64,000 nucleotides of DNA from Sanghuangporus weigelae (lineage: Eukaryota > Basidiomycota > Agaricomycetes > Hymenochaetales > Hymenochaetaceae), in NCBI GenBank assembly GCA_033182465.1, contig CP137320.1:930001-994000 (forward strand), read 5' to 3'. Below are positions 11,954-23,900 of the stretch, one piece after another; the first letter of the stretch is position 1, and the number at the start of each line of letters is the position of its first letter. A model generated the notes under the pieces. That model saw nothing but the letters and a program-made list of their open reading frames with translations. It made no database searches and had not been told where the DNA came from. The position numbers were made by a program, and so were the translations under genes.

Positions 11954-13571
11954 TTAAACTGTTAAATCGCCGAGTAAATTTCCCTGTTCCAGGATAAATG
12001 TCTTCTCGCATTCCCATTCTCGAATGACTCGCGGATCGCGATAACGATAGAACAGTCGGTCGGCGAAGATAGGTATGCCATGTCGGCATGGAGGTGGTTG
12101 ACCTTCCTCATCTTCCGATGATTCAGAAAAGGCCCCTTCTGTTTCCCTTAACTGTGTGTTCATCATTTCAAAGTCGCTACCAAGCAACTGGCTGAGACGC
12201 GGGCGAGTATTTTTCCACTCTCTAACCTTTGTCGGTGTTGAGGGGTCCGCGAGGGAAGCCTGCAATTGTACAGCCTTCCGAGGGGACGGTGTACTTGGTG
12301 TGCTCTGCTCTGCTCCCAATCGTTTGCCTATACGATTCTTCATGGGAGTAGCAGGCGGTTCCGCATCGATGCTTTCCTCTAACTCCACCGACTGAGCCTC
12401 TGTCGGAGAGCGAACTAGCTCCGCTTCATCCAGATGTTTTGAAGGAGTCGACTTTGTCGGCGAAGCAAGTAATGATCGCGTGCTTCCGTACTTCTTCGTT
12501 GGCGAGAGTGTTGGAATTAACACTTCAGCGCTGCTTTTAGACGGTGTTGACAGAGTACTCGTGACGGGTATCCGATTAAGCTTGATCGGAGAAGTCGTCT
12601 TCTGTTTCTTGGTCGGCGTCATGAAAGGAAGAGGAGGAAGGACAGCTTTTCGCTTTGAAGGCGTACCGTCCAGCATACGTGCTAGCGGCGCTGATTTCGA
12701 GGGCGTTTTTGTTGGAGAAGAGAGATGTTTGTGTGAATTATCCATCGCATCCTTTATGGGAGAAGCTCCTGATCGCCTTCGTAAAGTTCTGCCTTGAGCT
12801 TTGCCGGGGGTTGGCCCCGCTGACCTAGAGCCACGAGATTCACTAACAAATTTGTCCATTTTCTCTTTGAGGTTGTAGCAGGTAGAATCCAGAAGTTCTT
12901 CAAGATCTTGAAAAACGTCTAGAGGAACCTCGTACTTCGCGATGATTGTCGACTGCTTTACAGAACGAATCTATAGTGTATCGAGACAAGAATCAGAAAA
13001 TAGTAGCTTCTAGAATAAAAGCTAGGGTAAGGTACTTACATTAAGTGCGATGCATGTCCAATAAAACACCATCAAAAGTACAGTTTCCTCGTCCACTTCT
13101 AAGTCATTCAGCTCGCCGCTCTTACGTAGTTCCTTGTCAACTTGCTCCATCCAGTATAAAGCATCCTCGTTCAACCCATGAGCTTGACAAAGACTCTGGT
13201 ACGATACGTTTTCTGTTCGTTTTCGACTCAGATAACTCGAAAGTGCATCTTGGACCGTGTTCAGAGTTAAATCAAACTCTCGTGGTCTCAAACACGATGA
13301 TTGCTGGGCCATCTCTTTCTTGACGTCATTGTTTCCTAGACTATTTCAATGGCCATTATCAGCGAGCTTGAAGCTCACAACAAATAAATAGGTACCTTTC
13401 AGAAGCCAGGAATGCACAGATGGCAGGCAAAGCAGTCGCGTTACCGCCCAAGTCCCGGCCAGAGCCAGGTCCAGTTTTTGCCCTAGCGATGTTAAGAAGA
13501 TCCTTAGCATTCTTGAGCGTCTCCTCGTTGCCGCAAATTCGGGAGAGTAGTTGATGGTAAGTGGAAGCCAT
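11954..13571 (-). CDS. ORC6: Origin recognition complex subunit 6
   Basis: ORC6 is a subunit of the complex that marks replication origins and loads MCM helicase in the nucleus. The model starts at 13571 (MASTYHQLLSRICG) and has three exons: about 13571-13398, 13334-13038 and 12971-11954. The first two exons encode the helical N-terminal ORC6 fold, with LPAICAFLASE, LRPREFDLTLNTVQDAL and NEDALYWMEQVDKELRKSGE. The last exon is long and disordered, with at least ten S/T-P-x-K/R sites (SPTK, TPSK, TPTK, SPIK, SPRK), then a C-terminal block with RDPRVIREWECEKTFI. Total length is about 490 residues, longer than animal ORC6 and near the yeast protein. The many CDK consensus sites suggest cell-cycle phosphorylation, as known for budding yeast Orc6. 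The name rests on the N-terminal fold and the general layout, so another ORC6-like reading is possible but unlikely. Confidence 0.8.
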
Positions 13572-13882
13572 AGCACAGTGCGTGGCAGGGTCCGAAAGAC
13601 GAATTCACGACAGTGGAACCCATTGAGGGCCGGCTTTCACGCGAATCTCATCCTTACATAAGCAAACTCAGTGATTTTGAAAGGAAAGGAAAGAAAGAGA
13701 ATAAAGCCAATCTAAAAATCTATTCATTCAAACTTGTCCTCAATTATCTGATCCAGTCTAGCAGATTTATAGGAGGTTGACTAGAGGCTTCACAAATATG
13801 TGATACCTTGTGTCTTGACCGGGCAATCAGTCGGTGAATTGTGCACCGGAGCTTGCACTCGTCTGGGCCGAAGCTTTCGAAG

Positions 13883-14770
13883 CTATTGCGTATGTTTATC
13901 ATTGGAACTCAGAGAACGCTCGACCAAGGATCCATTGGACGTCTGATCGCCTCGGTTCACGTACTCGAATTTTCGGGAGTCTATCGTGAAAGTTACAGGA
14001 CCCTAATGAATGCATAAAATCAGCCTTTTCCGCAGAAAGTTGAGCTCAACGCTACAAACTTCATTCGTTAGGCTGACTTCCATCATTGCACCGAACTTGC
14101 CGTCTGGAACCATATTAGGTTAATAAAGTAAACGCACAAACTAATGAGTACCTTTGATCTTGTCCGGACTATAGAGTGTACCCAGCCGCTCAAGCAGCGA
14201 TCCATAAAGTTGTCGTGATTGATCTCCACCCTTTATTGCTGGCCTTAGAACACAACACATACGGGGACGGACATCTCGTACATACCATTGCGCGATGGAA
14301 GTCTGGTTTATTGCCCTTTGTCGTGTTAGCCATGAGGGTGAACTGCGAGACGCAGAGAATTTCTCCATTTATGTCTTTGACGGTCTTCTTCCACATGACG
14401 GATGGATTATCCGTATCATTAAACACGCGGAGGGAGATGCTGAGAAGAGATGGATTCAATTGAGCGGTTTATTCGCTAGATGAAGAAAATACATTTTGTT
14501 GGCTGTTTGCTGCATGTCTGCTTCCGTGTCATCTACAGCAGTAATGAATTCATCACTTCTATTTGCATTTATAGACTGACAGAGTAGCTCACCTACTCCG
14601 ATCCCGACAAGGACCATAAGGCCGCGAGATATCTTTGAAATCACATCATTATCAACTACAAATCATGAGTTGACCTGAGTTCCTGAGTTCGTCGATGTGC
14701 AGTATCGGCTGAAAATGGTATCCTTGCCTGTCACTGACGCGCTTGCCACCCGTTGTATCACAGCACGCAT
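13883..14770 (-). CDS. DTD1: D-aminoacyl-tRNA deacylase
   Basis: This enzyme hydrolyses D-aminoacyl-tRNAs and mischarged glycyl-tRNA(Ala), protecting translation in the cytosol. The start at 14770 gives the family N-terminus MRAVIQRVASASVT. Later exons give ISKISRGLMVLVGIGV (about 14644-14595), DDTEADMQQTANK, LRVFND (about 14440), the catalytic-site strand CVSQFTLMANTTKGNKPDFH (about 14355-14300) and DGKFGAMMEVSLTNE (about 14115-14070). A final exon begins GPVTFTIDSRKFEY. The Gly-cisPro motif (NEGPVT) that gives chiral proofreading is split by the last intron, whose donor is GTTTGT. A polar tail of about 24 residues ends at the stop (13883). The gene lies head to head with the cyclophilin gene, with 115 bp between start codons. 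Confidence 0.93.
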
Positions 14771-14885
14771 ATTTGATGAATATAACGCCGGCCAGACTGA
14801 GTCAGTGATGGAAGTCAGAGCCAAAGTCAATTTGAGGAGATCGACGATTCTGCTATATAGAAAGACTTTTCTTCCAAATACAACC
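14771..14885. promoter_or_regulatory. Divergent promoter shared by DTD and PPIL1 genes
   Basis: Only 115 bp separate the start codons of the two divergently transcribed genes, so their promoters and leaders must overlap or lie partly inside the neighbouring gene. A TATA-like CTATATAG is at 14852-14859, close to the cyclophilin start. The arrangement suggests coupled expression, but this is inference. Confidence 0.55.
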
Positions 14886-15664
14886 ATGTCGAGCACGGAC
14901 TCTGTAGTTCTTGAGACGAGCATGGGTGACATCCAGCTCGAGCTCTACTGGGACCATGCGCCCAAGGCAAATATTATAATTTGATTTTGTTCTATTTTGT
15001 ACTGGACTGACTGGATTTGCAAACAGACGTGCAAGAATTTTGCCGAGTTGGCACGAAGGGGTTACTACAACGGTGTCATCTTTCACAGAATCATTCCGGA
15101 CTTTATGGTCCAAGGTGGTGATCCCACTGGGACGGGTCGTGGTGGAACGAGTATCTATGGACAAAAGTTGTATGTCAGACCGTCCGATCTTTCCTTTCGG
15201 CGGTGGCTAATGAAGGGGCACACGCTAACTTTAATAGCGAGGACGAAATCCATCCTGATCTTCGCTTCACTGGTGCAGGAATCCTCGCTATGGCTAACTC
15301 CGGGCCCAACACGAACGGTAAGTCCGCGTTCTAACGGAACTGGCAGCTACAATACTTCTTCGTCTTCTTCCTCCTATGCATGGTGTGCCCCTAACGCGTG
15401 TTTACCTTGATACAAAGGCTCCCAGTTCTTCATTACTTTGGCACCAACTCCATACCTTGACAACAAGCATACGATCTTCGGCCGTGTCAGCTCGGGAATG
15501 CGCGTCGTGCAGCGGCTTGGCGCGGTCGCAACCAACGCACAGGACAGGTGTGCATCGCTTTTCGTGTTTATCTCTTTTGTTTAGGATCCGTCGCCTTCAT
15601 GATTCACTCTTCTTTGCACAGGCCCTTGGAAGACGTAAAGATACACAAAGCTCGCGTTATTTAA
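14886..15664 (+). CDS. PPIL1: PPIL1-type spliceosomal peptidyl-prolyl isomerase
   Basis: This is a single-domain cyclophilin of about 160 residues that catalyses cis-trans isomerisation of peptidyl-prolyl bonds. The PPIL1 subfamily is part of the activated spliceosome. The spliced protein reads [59 protein letters not shown], a block with [18 protein letters not shown], and HTIFGRV. The catalytic Arg of FHRIIPDF and the FMVQGG and SQFFI active-site strands are present. The first intron (14967-15026, 60 nt) has a GC donor (AAG/GCAAAT) and a CAG acceptor; no GT donor near it would keep the frame, and the exon join PK/TCKNF matches the family exactly. The last codons are KIHKARVI and then TAA at 15662-15664. 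Confidence 0.93.
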
Positions 15665-16429
15665 ATGCCACGTAGGCGTATATCCGCCGACATGGGTTTA
15701 CATGGTCCCAACTGCCGATGATCACAGGACCTACAACCATACTTTAACGCAGGACCGTATCTTCGGAGCGGTGCCGCACAGAGGTTTTCGCGCCAGGAAT
15801 TTGACCATAAAACGATTTGTTTACATCTGTACAACGTTTCGAAGATTATCTAGTTTACTGTGGTCGCGTAATGAATTTAAAGAACGAACATGATGGCTGA
15901 ACTTAACTTCGGGAGAAGACACCACGCATGTAGTTCTTGGTAGATTCATCAGTTGCCTAGTGGTTTCGATGCTGGAAGTATAACTTTATTGTCGAATCCA
16001 GTGTCGAGTTTCCGCGCTGTTCTGAAACTGAGGGAAGTATCCTGGTCCTGGACTAATACTTTGCTAAGATAGAAGGTCCGTCACCTCAGCAACGGCCAAC
16101 TTCCCCTGACTTCCTCACCGCCTCTCTTCTCTGACAGGTTTAAATGTCCCATGATTCGGTCTATTGTCTATACTTCTTACATTTGATCTCGGATCCCGAT
16201 GAAAACGCTGAAAAGCTACATATGAATAAATCCAACCGAAGAATATGTCTTAAACGAGCTATACTAATAGAAAGCACAATGCGTTGTTGCGTGTAGAGTC
16301 CTTGAGAGCAGATAACGACAGCAAGCACACAGCATGCATGCAGCGGATGAGAAGGGTCGAAAATGACAATATCAATGACGTAGAAAAAAGAAAGCGCGTA
16401 GTACGACCATGGCACTGCAATCTACTTGC
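15665..16429. other. Intergenic region between convergent genes
   Basis: This is the shared 3' region of the cyclophilin gene (plus) and the Cdc4 gene (minus). It holds no open frame with recognisable motifs. It presumably carries both 3' UTRs and polyadenylation sites; no separate gene or repeat is visible. Confidence 0.6.
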
Positions 16430-19241
16430 TCACCGTTTCCGTGCACCGCGAACACGAGGCCGCGTCGGCGTCTCCTCATTGACAGGGAGGATGCGAGCTG
16501 GAATTTTGACGGAGTCGTCCTGAGAGGAATCGGCATCCATAACCATGGGCATGGCAGGCATACTGGAGCCCTCTCCCGAGTTACTATCCTCCCAAACATG
16601 TCTGGTCAGGGCTTGAGAAGGTTTCCTCCTGTTGACAGGGGATTCGTACTCCCAAGCGGGTACACGGCGTCTGTCCTGTTCGCTATCCGCCACATCGAAC
16701 TCGTCATCGCACATATCAGGGTCTGAGGGCAGAATTTCTAAATCTTGATCCATGGCGTCTGCGTCCGCTTGGTCATGGTCTTCGTCATCTTCGTCCTCAT
16801 CTGAACTATCATCGTACAGCCCGCCTGCTGGCTCGCCGATCCAGTCATCGTCGTCCCCATCACGTCCGAAATCCCACACATCCAGCACGGTGGCATCTGC
16901 ACGGTTGCTCGCAGCGACGCACCATCGGCCTTCAAAGACGACTTGCCAGACACCATTAATGCCAGTAAGTAGATCACGAACAAATGAGCCGTCCCGCATA
17001 TCCCACATTTTTAAAGTTCCATCAGAGCCGCTCAGCACTTTGAACTCGTCGTGTTGGAAGCAGGTTATGGCTCCAGTGTGGGCTTGTAGACAATGTTTGA
17101 GTTCTCCGGTATTGGCATCCCAGACCCGTAAACTCGAATCAGCGGCAGCCGAAACCAAATAAGAGGGCGAAAGTCCCAAGAGACCAACTAGTGATGTATG
17201 CCCAACTAGAGTATGCACACATTGTCCAGTAATTAGGTTCCAAACGCGCACGGTACCGTCCATGGAGCCTGAGCAAGCCTGATTCCGGCTCGGGTCCAAG
17301 ACAACAGAATAAACTAGGTCAAATGTCAAATCAGGCTACAATTGGAAGTACTTGAGATGATAAACCTTTCTGTGAATGGCCTTGAAGAACCCATTTTGAT
17401 TGCCCGGAGATGATGTCCCATACACGAACCGAGCAATCATAGCTTCCAGAAACCAGCGTGCGACCACGAGCAGCTAAAGCCCGCACCGCATGGGTATGTC
17501 CCTCGAGCTGCAGTCTGTGATACGGATTCTCATCGACATCCTCCTGTAATATGACGAATTATCAGTAGATGCTGTAAGTCGAACGGAAAGCTACCTACCT
17601 CTGAAGGATCACCCTCAGTATCATCTGCCCCGTAACAACGGTACTCTTCTTCGCCAGGTTTAGGTAGTGTCCAAACACGCAACGTATGATCTCGGCTTCC
17701 AGTAACGATCAAAGGTCGTTTGGGCCACCGCTCGCGGCGAGTTATACCGTCGTTGTCTGTCCATTCGACCGTCTCGGGTTTGACTATTGATAAGCATCTC
17801 ACGGTGCTCGTATGCCCTCCGAATACGTGAGTGCATCGTCCCGTTTTCAGGTCCCAGATTCGCACGGTACGGTCAGTCGATCCAGAGACGAGTGTATCTT
17901 TCGTTGCAGCGAGGGCCCAAACACCACCTTGATGCCCTTCCAAAGAACGGATCAATTGCCCAGTAGTCGGCGAGTACACGTGTATAGAATTATCATCCGA
18001 GGCAGATATTATCCTCCCATGGGAGAAGATTAGGCACGTTACGACGTGTGACCCATGAGCAGGGAACGTTAACCGCTTCGGATTAGTGTTGTTGAGCCAA
18101 GACGTACGAGTGAGATGACGAGACTTGAAAAGAATCTTGTAAGGGTGCGGTAGAGGCAGTGCTCCAGGCGCCGGTAGTCCAGCCTTGCGACGCAAAGACA
18201 TGATATGCTTGGCGAAAAGATATTCACTTTCACCTCCAAACCATATTTTTGTGGATTTCATAAGATCCTGCCAAAGAACAGGATCAGAGTCTATAATCGC
18301 CCTCCACGCTTTTGATACCCGCGAGGCACGTGCAAGAGTCGAAAACGGCAGGAAGCTCAAGATGTGTGATACTAGCTCACGAGGCAGAAGAGTGATGAAG
18401 TCGCGGGACAATGTGGGAGTGAGCACTGACTGAATGGTGCGAAGAACAGGTAATGGCGAATGGCGGAGGAATGTCAAAAGGACATGCGATTGCAGAGCTG
18501 GAGGTAATGATGAGAAATGACTTAGAAGTGAGGGAAGGGTCATCAAAGTCGTCAAAGCCACATCAGGCTGGATTGGCGCCTGGGGTTGGGGCGACGAAGG
18601 CCCACTAGGAGGTGCTGATGGCCAAATGCTTTGAGGAGGTGGCGACGCAGTCGGTGAGGGAAGAGGAGACGGCGGAGCGGCTGCATTAGCAGTAGCATTG
18701 ATTTGAATAGCGCCAGGATGCGCTCCCCTTGGCTTTTTGCGAGGTGGGGGACTATTGGTGGCCTCCTCGATGCCTTGCATGACAATATCATTACTGTGCG
18801 ATCGCTTCTTACCAAAGCGCTCTACAGCCTCCTGAAGTCCAACCGCTTTTTCATCATCCCCGATTTCATCTTCCCGGACCAGTCGCCATCCCCTGCCACT
18901 CATGACCTCTTCTTCATGTTGCATATCGTCGGCTCCGTCGTCTCCATCATGGAATGTGGCACGTGTGCCGCCAGGAAAAGTGATAGGAAATCGACGCAGA
19001 GAAGGAGGAAGTTGGGCATCTAACAACGGATAGGCCTTTGGATCTTTTGGAGAGGAAGGCGGTGGAAGAGAGGGCAAAGGGATAGGCGCGTATGTTGTGG
19101 TCGTCGTTGTGGTCGTCACCACTCTGAAAAGTCAATGAACACATCAGAAATTAACGAGAGCGACAGTCAAATAATGTGTACCGACTTTGTGGTTGACACT
19201 GATGGAGCGAGTATGAGTGACGGTCGCTGATTTGGGCTCAT
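16430..19241 (-). CDS. CDC4: Cdc4-type F-box/WD40 substrate receptor of SCF
   Basis: Cdc4 orthologues (Fbw7, Pop1) recruit phosphorylated substrates such as CDK inhibitors to the SCF ubiquitin ligase. After a Thr/Pro-rich N-terminus (VVTTTTTTTTYAPIPLP), a central region contains an F-box, LLPRELVSHILSFLPFSTLA, coded at about 18390-18330. WD40 blades follow: HVVTCLIFSHGRIISASDDN, GGVWALAATKDTLVSGSTDR, STVRCLSI, RPLIVTGSRDHTLRVW, HAVRALAARGRTLVSGSYD, SGSMDGTVRVWN, SAAADSSLRVWD and VLSGSDGTLKMWD. This matches Cdc4 blade by blade. The C-terminal 110 residues are acidic (DDSSDEDEDDEDHD) and then basic (GARKR). The long exon has no ATG, so a short first exon from ATG 19241 (MSPNQRPSLILAPSVSTTK) was joined through a GTCGGT donor; this start is the least certain part. 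Confidence 0.9.
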
Positions 19242-19483
19242 GATGCGAGCGAAGGAGCTTTGGCTCATTGAGGAGGATGTTCTTGGCCGACTGAGCGACG
19301 CGTCGAGCTTGCACGGGGCGGAGTCTGAATATCCTTCATTTGTCAGCTCGTGATCTGTGACCACACGGTTACTTGACTTGAATGGTCACGACCTCAGCCT
19401 TTTGGTGTGCGACGTCCAGCTTACGACTGGAAAGCAGAGCACTTATAAACGTACAGTTGCGTGCAAACGCATAACCGGCTGAA
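19242..19483. promoter_or_regulatory. Divergent promoter between CDC4 and BuGZ genes
   Basis: The start codons of the Cdc4 gene (minus, 19241) and the BuGZ gene (plus, 19484) are 242 bp apart, so a common regulatory region is likely. No clear TATA box is visible. The Cdc4 start codon is uncertain, which could change the length of this region. Confidence 0.45.
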
Positions 19484-20925
19484 ATGGGAAAGAAAAGGAA
19501 GAATAAGGTGGTACGTGTCTTTCTCTTCGTGTCATGATTACAATTTTTCATTGGATTTTATCCTAGATCATTCGACCATGGTGTTGGTACTGTGAGCGAG
19601 AGTTTGAAGATGAAAAAGGTTTCGGCTGCTACTTTGATGTCAAATTATCTCTGGCACTGACTCGCTTTTGCGTTGTTCCAGTCCTTATGCAACATCAAAA
19701 GGCGAAACATTTCAAATGCAAAATGTGTCCACGTCGTCTCAATACAGCAGGAGGTCTGGCTGTTCACATTCAACAAGTGCACAAACTTGAGCCCGAGAAG
19801 TATGACCCATAAATGGATTCCTTGACAATGTTAACTGAGTAACCCCATAGTCTTCCGCGTATCGAAAATGCCCTTCCTGGGCGAGACGGATATGAAGTCG
19901 AAATTTTTGGAATGGAAGGTATCCCAGCACCTGATGTTGCGGACTACAAGCGTCGGAAAGAAGTCGAGCTTGGTCTCAATCCCGGAACTATAACGCAACC
20001 ACAAGCTAAGCGGCCGAAGTTTGAGAATCGTGTTTTCACCCAGGAGGAACTTCGAATTCAGTTAGAGGCTCACAAAGCTCTCATGGGTGCAGTGGATAAT
20101 CCTCCTCCCGTTGCTCCAGATGCACCATCGGTGCCCGTGGTTAACGCGGCACCTCAGACATATGCAGCCGCTCCTTCTCAAATTTCGCCCCCTCCTGGAA
20201 GCGCTCCGCCGGTAATCCCATCTTTTGTGCCAGGCGGAGCACCGCCTGCTCTATTGCCCGGCCAATCTCCCTTCCCGCCTCTGCATGGTGTACCTGGATT
20301 CCCTCCAGGGTATGTACTTTCTTCATTGAATCTCGAACTTTTCTGATCTGACGTTCAATTTTACCAGTCCACCTCCACCTGGGTTTACTATTCCTCCAGG
20401 CCTTCCTCCACCAGGCATGTTACCACCTGGTGTTCCACCATTCCTGCCTGGTATGCCCCCACCGGGCTTATCTGGTGCTCCGCCTTTGGTTCCAGGAGCT
20501 GTGCCTCCACCGTTAGGACAGACTTCTGCATTCCCTCCTGCACCAGGTTCAGTCGGACCTGCCGTAAAGGCGGGAGATACTCCACTCCAATCTACTCCAG
20601 CAGGTCCATCTCCTTCCGTCCAGCAGCCTGTTACCACAGTTGTCCCGCAGAAACCTCCTGTTCCTAACCCGGCTCTAAAGCAGGAAAATCCTGGTCTCAA
20701 GTCCGGACTAATCTTAGAGTACTCTGATGCAAACTATTCTCCTGTGAATCCTGATCATTTTTTTTCTTCAGCTTGTGCTCATACTGACGAGATTTCGACG
20801 TAATAATATAGGAAGAGAATCGTGCTTACGATTCAAAATACTTCTTTCCGCCGCAGCAAGCTTCGATGGCGAATCAGGAGGAGATGCGGGGAAAGAAGCG
20901 TGCGCGCGCAGAGGATTTCTTGTGA
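19484..20925 (+). CDS. BuGZ/ZNF207-like C2H2 zinc-finger protein
   Basis: The start at 19484 gives MGKKRKNKV and then, across a first intron, [17 protein letters not shown]. The next exons give [33 protein letters not shown] and [20 protein letters not shown]. These are the two adjacent zinc fingers and the linker typical of ZNF207/BuGZ, a microtubule and Bub3-binding protein that supports kinetochore function in animals. An internal region names [20 protein letters not shown]. The rest is a long proline- and glycine-rich low-complexity segment ([20 protein letters not shown]), as in the animal protein, where it drives phase separation. The last intron after NYSP brings in [17 protein letters not shown] and a basic end, [11 protein letters not shown], with the stop at 20923-20925. 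I could not place the Bub3-binding GLEBS motif with confidence, so the mitotic role is inferred from the family. Confidence 0.88.
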
Positions 20926-23900
20926 ATATGGACCTCGGCATTGCATCTTGTCGCCGAGTACGCGGAAGTATCTGATTTTCCCGTCAATAAGGCACTCCTC
21001 CGTGTATTCAATATCTGTCTTGGCACGCACGATGGTTCCGATTTTGTATCATGTGCTTCATATTTCACCTCCTCCTACATCGCCATTCCCTTATGCGCTG
21101 AAAACGGCACGAGATAGTCTGCTTTATGTTACGCTTTGTAGCGACGTGTCTGCTCGGAATACATAGGTTGTTACATTCTGCATAAAATTACGTAGTCGGC
21201 GACGTCTCCCGTCATCGTGGGTACGATCAATCTTGTTTAATCGTTTCTCTGTTGTCTCAGAAATGGTCGGTTCTGTACGACGATCGGACGAATAATGAAG
21301 TGTCTGCGAAGCACTCGTGCGATACTTGTCGATTGTATTCAACCAGACAAGGCGCGAGAGACTGATCTCAATGCAATTCAATGAACAACAATCCGCGGTC
21401 TGTGTGTGGCCCGGTGTACCGATTATTTCTCACTTGCTGAGCAATCGTTAGTTGAGCGAAATCGACTATTCGAGAAACCATTCATTGCTCATTCAACTGG
21501 ACTTACGACATGCCATCTTGGCGTGGACACCTCATCTTGGGAGTCCCAGCTGGCAGTTCCACTGAATCACCCTATGGCCTCGCCGCAACTGCTCGTAACT
21601 GCGGCTCAAATGACAAGTAACTTACCGACCATTTCAGAATAGCGTCCACTGGTCGACGGGGATGACTGTATAGGACCAGATTTGTGGTAGCTTGACAGCC
21701 TCCGATCGACTACTAACAGAGGTGGCCAAAAAGACCATGCGTTGATGTGGCCAAGTGGGTAAATTAGGCAAACATGTCCGAGTTGAGTAGAATTTCCTGG
21801 CCCGAAAGTAGGGTACCGTGGCCTGCAACAATGGTAACACATTAAAGTGAGTCGTAAAAGTCCGTTTCGGGGACTTTAGCTTCACAGGGACAGATTCTAC
21901 GACCATATCTAGGAAGGACGACGCCTATTTACATATCCCGGGCGTTCCAGGGCGTTCCACAGGGGCCATGCAGATTCCCGCGTTTCTGCATTGTGTGCAT
22001 TCTTAGCCTCTTTCCCTCGAATCGAGTTGATTGCTTTTCTTTTCGGGAGAAAGATGCTGTTTGGACGGACATCATCTGAGAAATGTCCAGAACTTTCACC
22101 AACTCCAACTTCCACATCAGACGTCTTTTCACATACATTGTCGGCTATGCGCTTTTCTATCATTCGCGCCATAGGGTCAGGCCGAGATTCGGTTCTGGTT
22201 GAGTAACAGTACCACGCTCGATTTTGCAAACCTGACTTCCATTGTTTTCAACGAACGAGCGCCTACGAGCTTCCGGACGAAGATTTTAGGGGTGATACAG
22301 ATAGTAACGAAGTTCTTCATCGCAATACTCCTCGGATGGATCTCACCTCCCGATCACCCCATTTGCTTCTTGTTAACAATTGCCATTCATTTCGAACTGT
22401 AGTCTCAGAGGTGGTAAACGGGTAGTCCCACGAGCTTGTAGGATCAAGCAGTTCATATGACCGGTTATAAAAGAAAGAATTCATTTCCATGTTTTCGAGA
22501 AAAACATTTGGAGAATGGGCGGCGTTGACTTTTTCTTACATTCATTCGGAATTCAACATGAAAGCCAAGGGTCAGGAGGGAGAAGGTCTACCTGGGAACG
22601 ACAAGACTTGGCTGGACAGGATAAACCAAAGGCTCCACAAAGACCTTGAAGGCGTTAAATATCATAGGTACAGATCTGTGGATTTATCCGCAATACATAC
22701 AATATCAAACTGCGTGAAACCAATCAATATTAATAGTGTCCCGTCAACAGAAACACAAATCGGAACATGGCATTAGGTCTGCTCTATCCTGATGAAAGTG
22801 GATATTCAGTTAACCCATATCTGTGCTTCTCAGTTCCAGAAGCCAGAACCAATTTCTGTCCATATGCAAGATAATGAAGTGACGAGATGGTCTCACAGTT
22901 ACAAACCTGACCTGAAACCCGCCTTTCAGATATCCTAAATGAGAGCAGCTTCTGTAGCACTGCACTGCGGATAAGATGGAAAGGCGTCGTTCTCTTAGAG
23001 TCATACAGCTACGAGATTGGTCTGCTGAGTGGAATCGTTACGCGTATTACGACTGACTCGTCAATTTTCAAGAGCACCTCAAGCTTGGCTAGTGGTCCAA
23101 CTTTAAGTTGGTCTCGTACCTCAATTTGGGATAAGGTAACGGCGCGGGTGCTGAAAATACTGCGCGAAGATTTTCATGTATAAGCGAAGTACAATAGATG
23201 AAAATGAACACACCGTCATTAATCTCATCAGAGAAGTCAGGAGGTAGAGATCCTTGAAATAGCACCAAATCGATCCAGTTCTCTTGGTCCCAGCGATACC
23301 AAAGCAAGCAAAGACTGGAGCGCTGGATTGTCCGTTATACCGACCAGATCTTCAAGAGATGGACGTACAAAGTTCGCACCATTTGGCTTATTGGGAAGAA
23401 CGTTCAAATGGCGAGGTACAGGACCACAAGTTGCAGAGCCGGTTATCACAATTATTCTTCGCAGAGCGAGAACCGTTGTATAACGCCAGGCGCATGGAGA
23501 CCAGCCGCGGACTTGTCATACTTTTGCGCTGTGCTTCATCAAGATATGCAAGCAGATGCGAAAGTGCCAAGACAAGATTGCGGATCGCGATGACGGAAAT
23601 GAGTAAGGCAAACAAATGCAGACGTTCGCAGCCTTGAGCGGGCCATACCAAAGGGGGTAATGCAAGAACGTATTTTGAATTCCGAACTTTTCGATAGGCT
23701 GATAATCTTGTCACCAGTTGAAATTCTGGACTGGACAAGCGCCAAGGAAGATGAAACATGAGGTTATCGAGAGCTCCCATAGTATGGCCCTGGGTCTCGG
23801 CGGCGGCACCAAGCCGACGTGAACAATACGGTTCCTAAGATCGGGTACCACATCTCTTATTACTTTCCTCCCAGCTGGGCCTTCGTGCAACGTAGCCGGC

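Noticed and set aside
22489-22776. Plus-strand frame of 95 codons with a protein-like beginning
   Set aside because: No splice partner and no family resemblance; it lies inside the gene-poor stretch and is described there.
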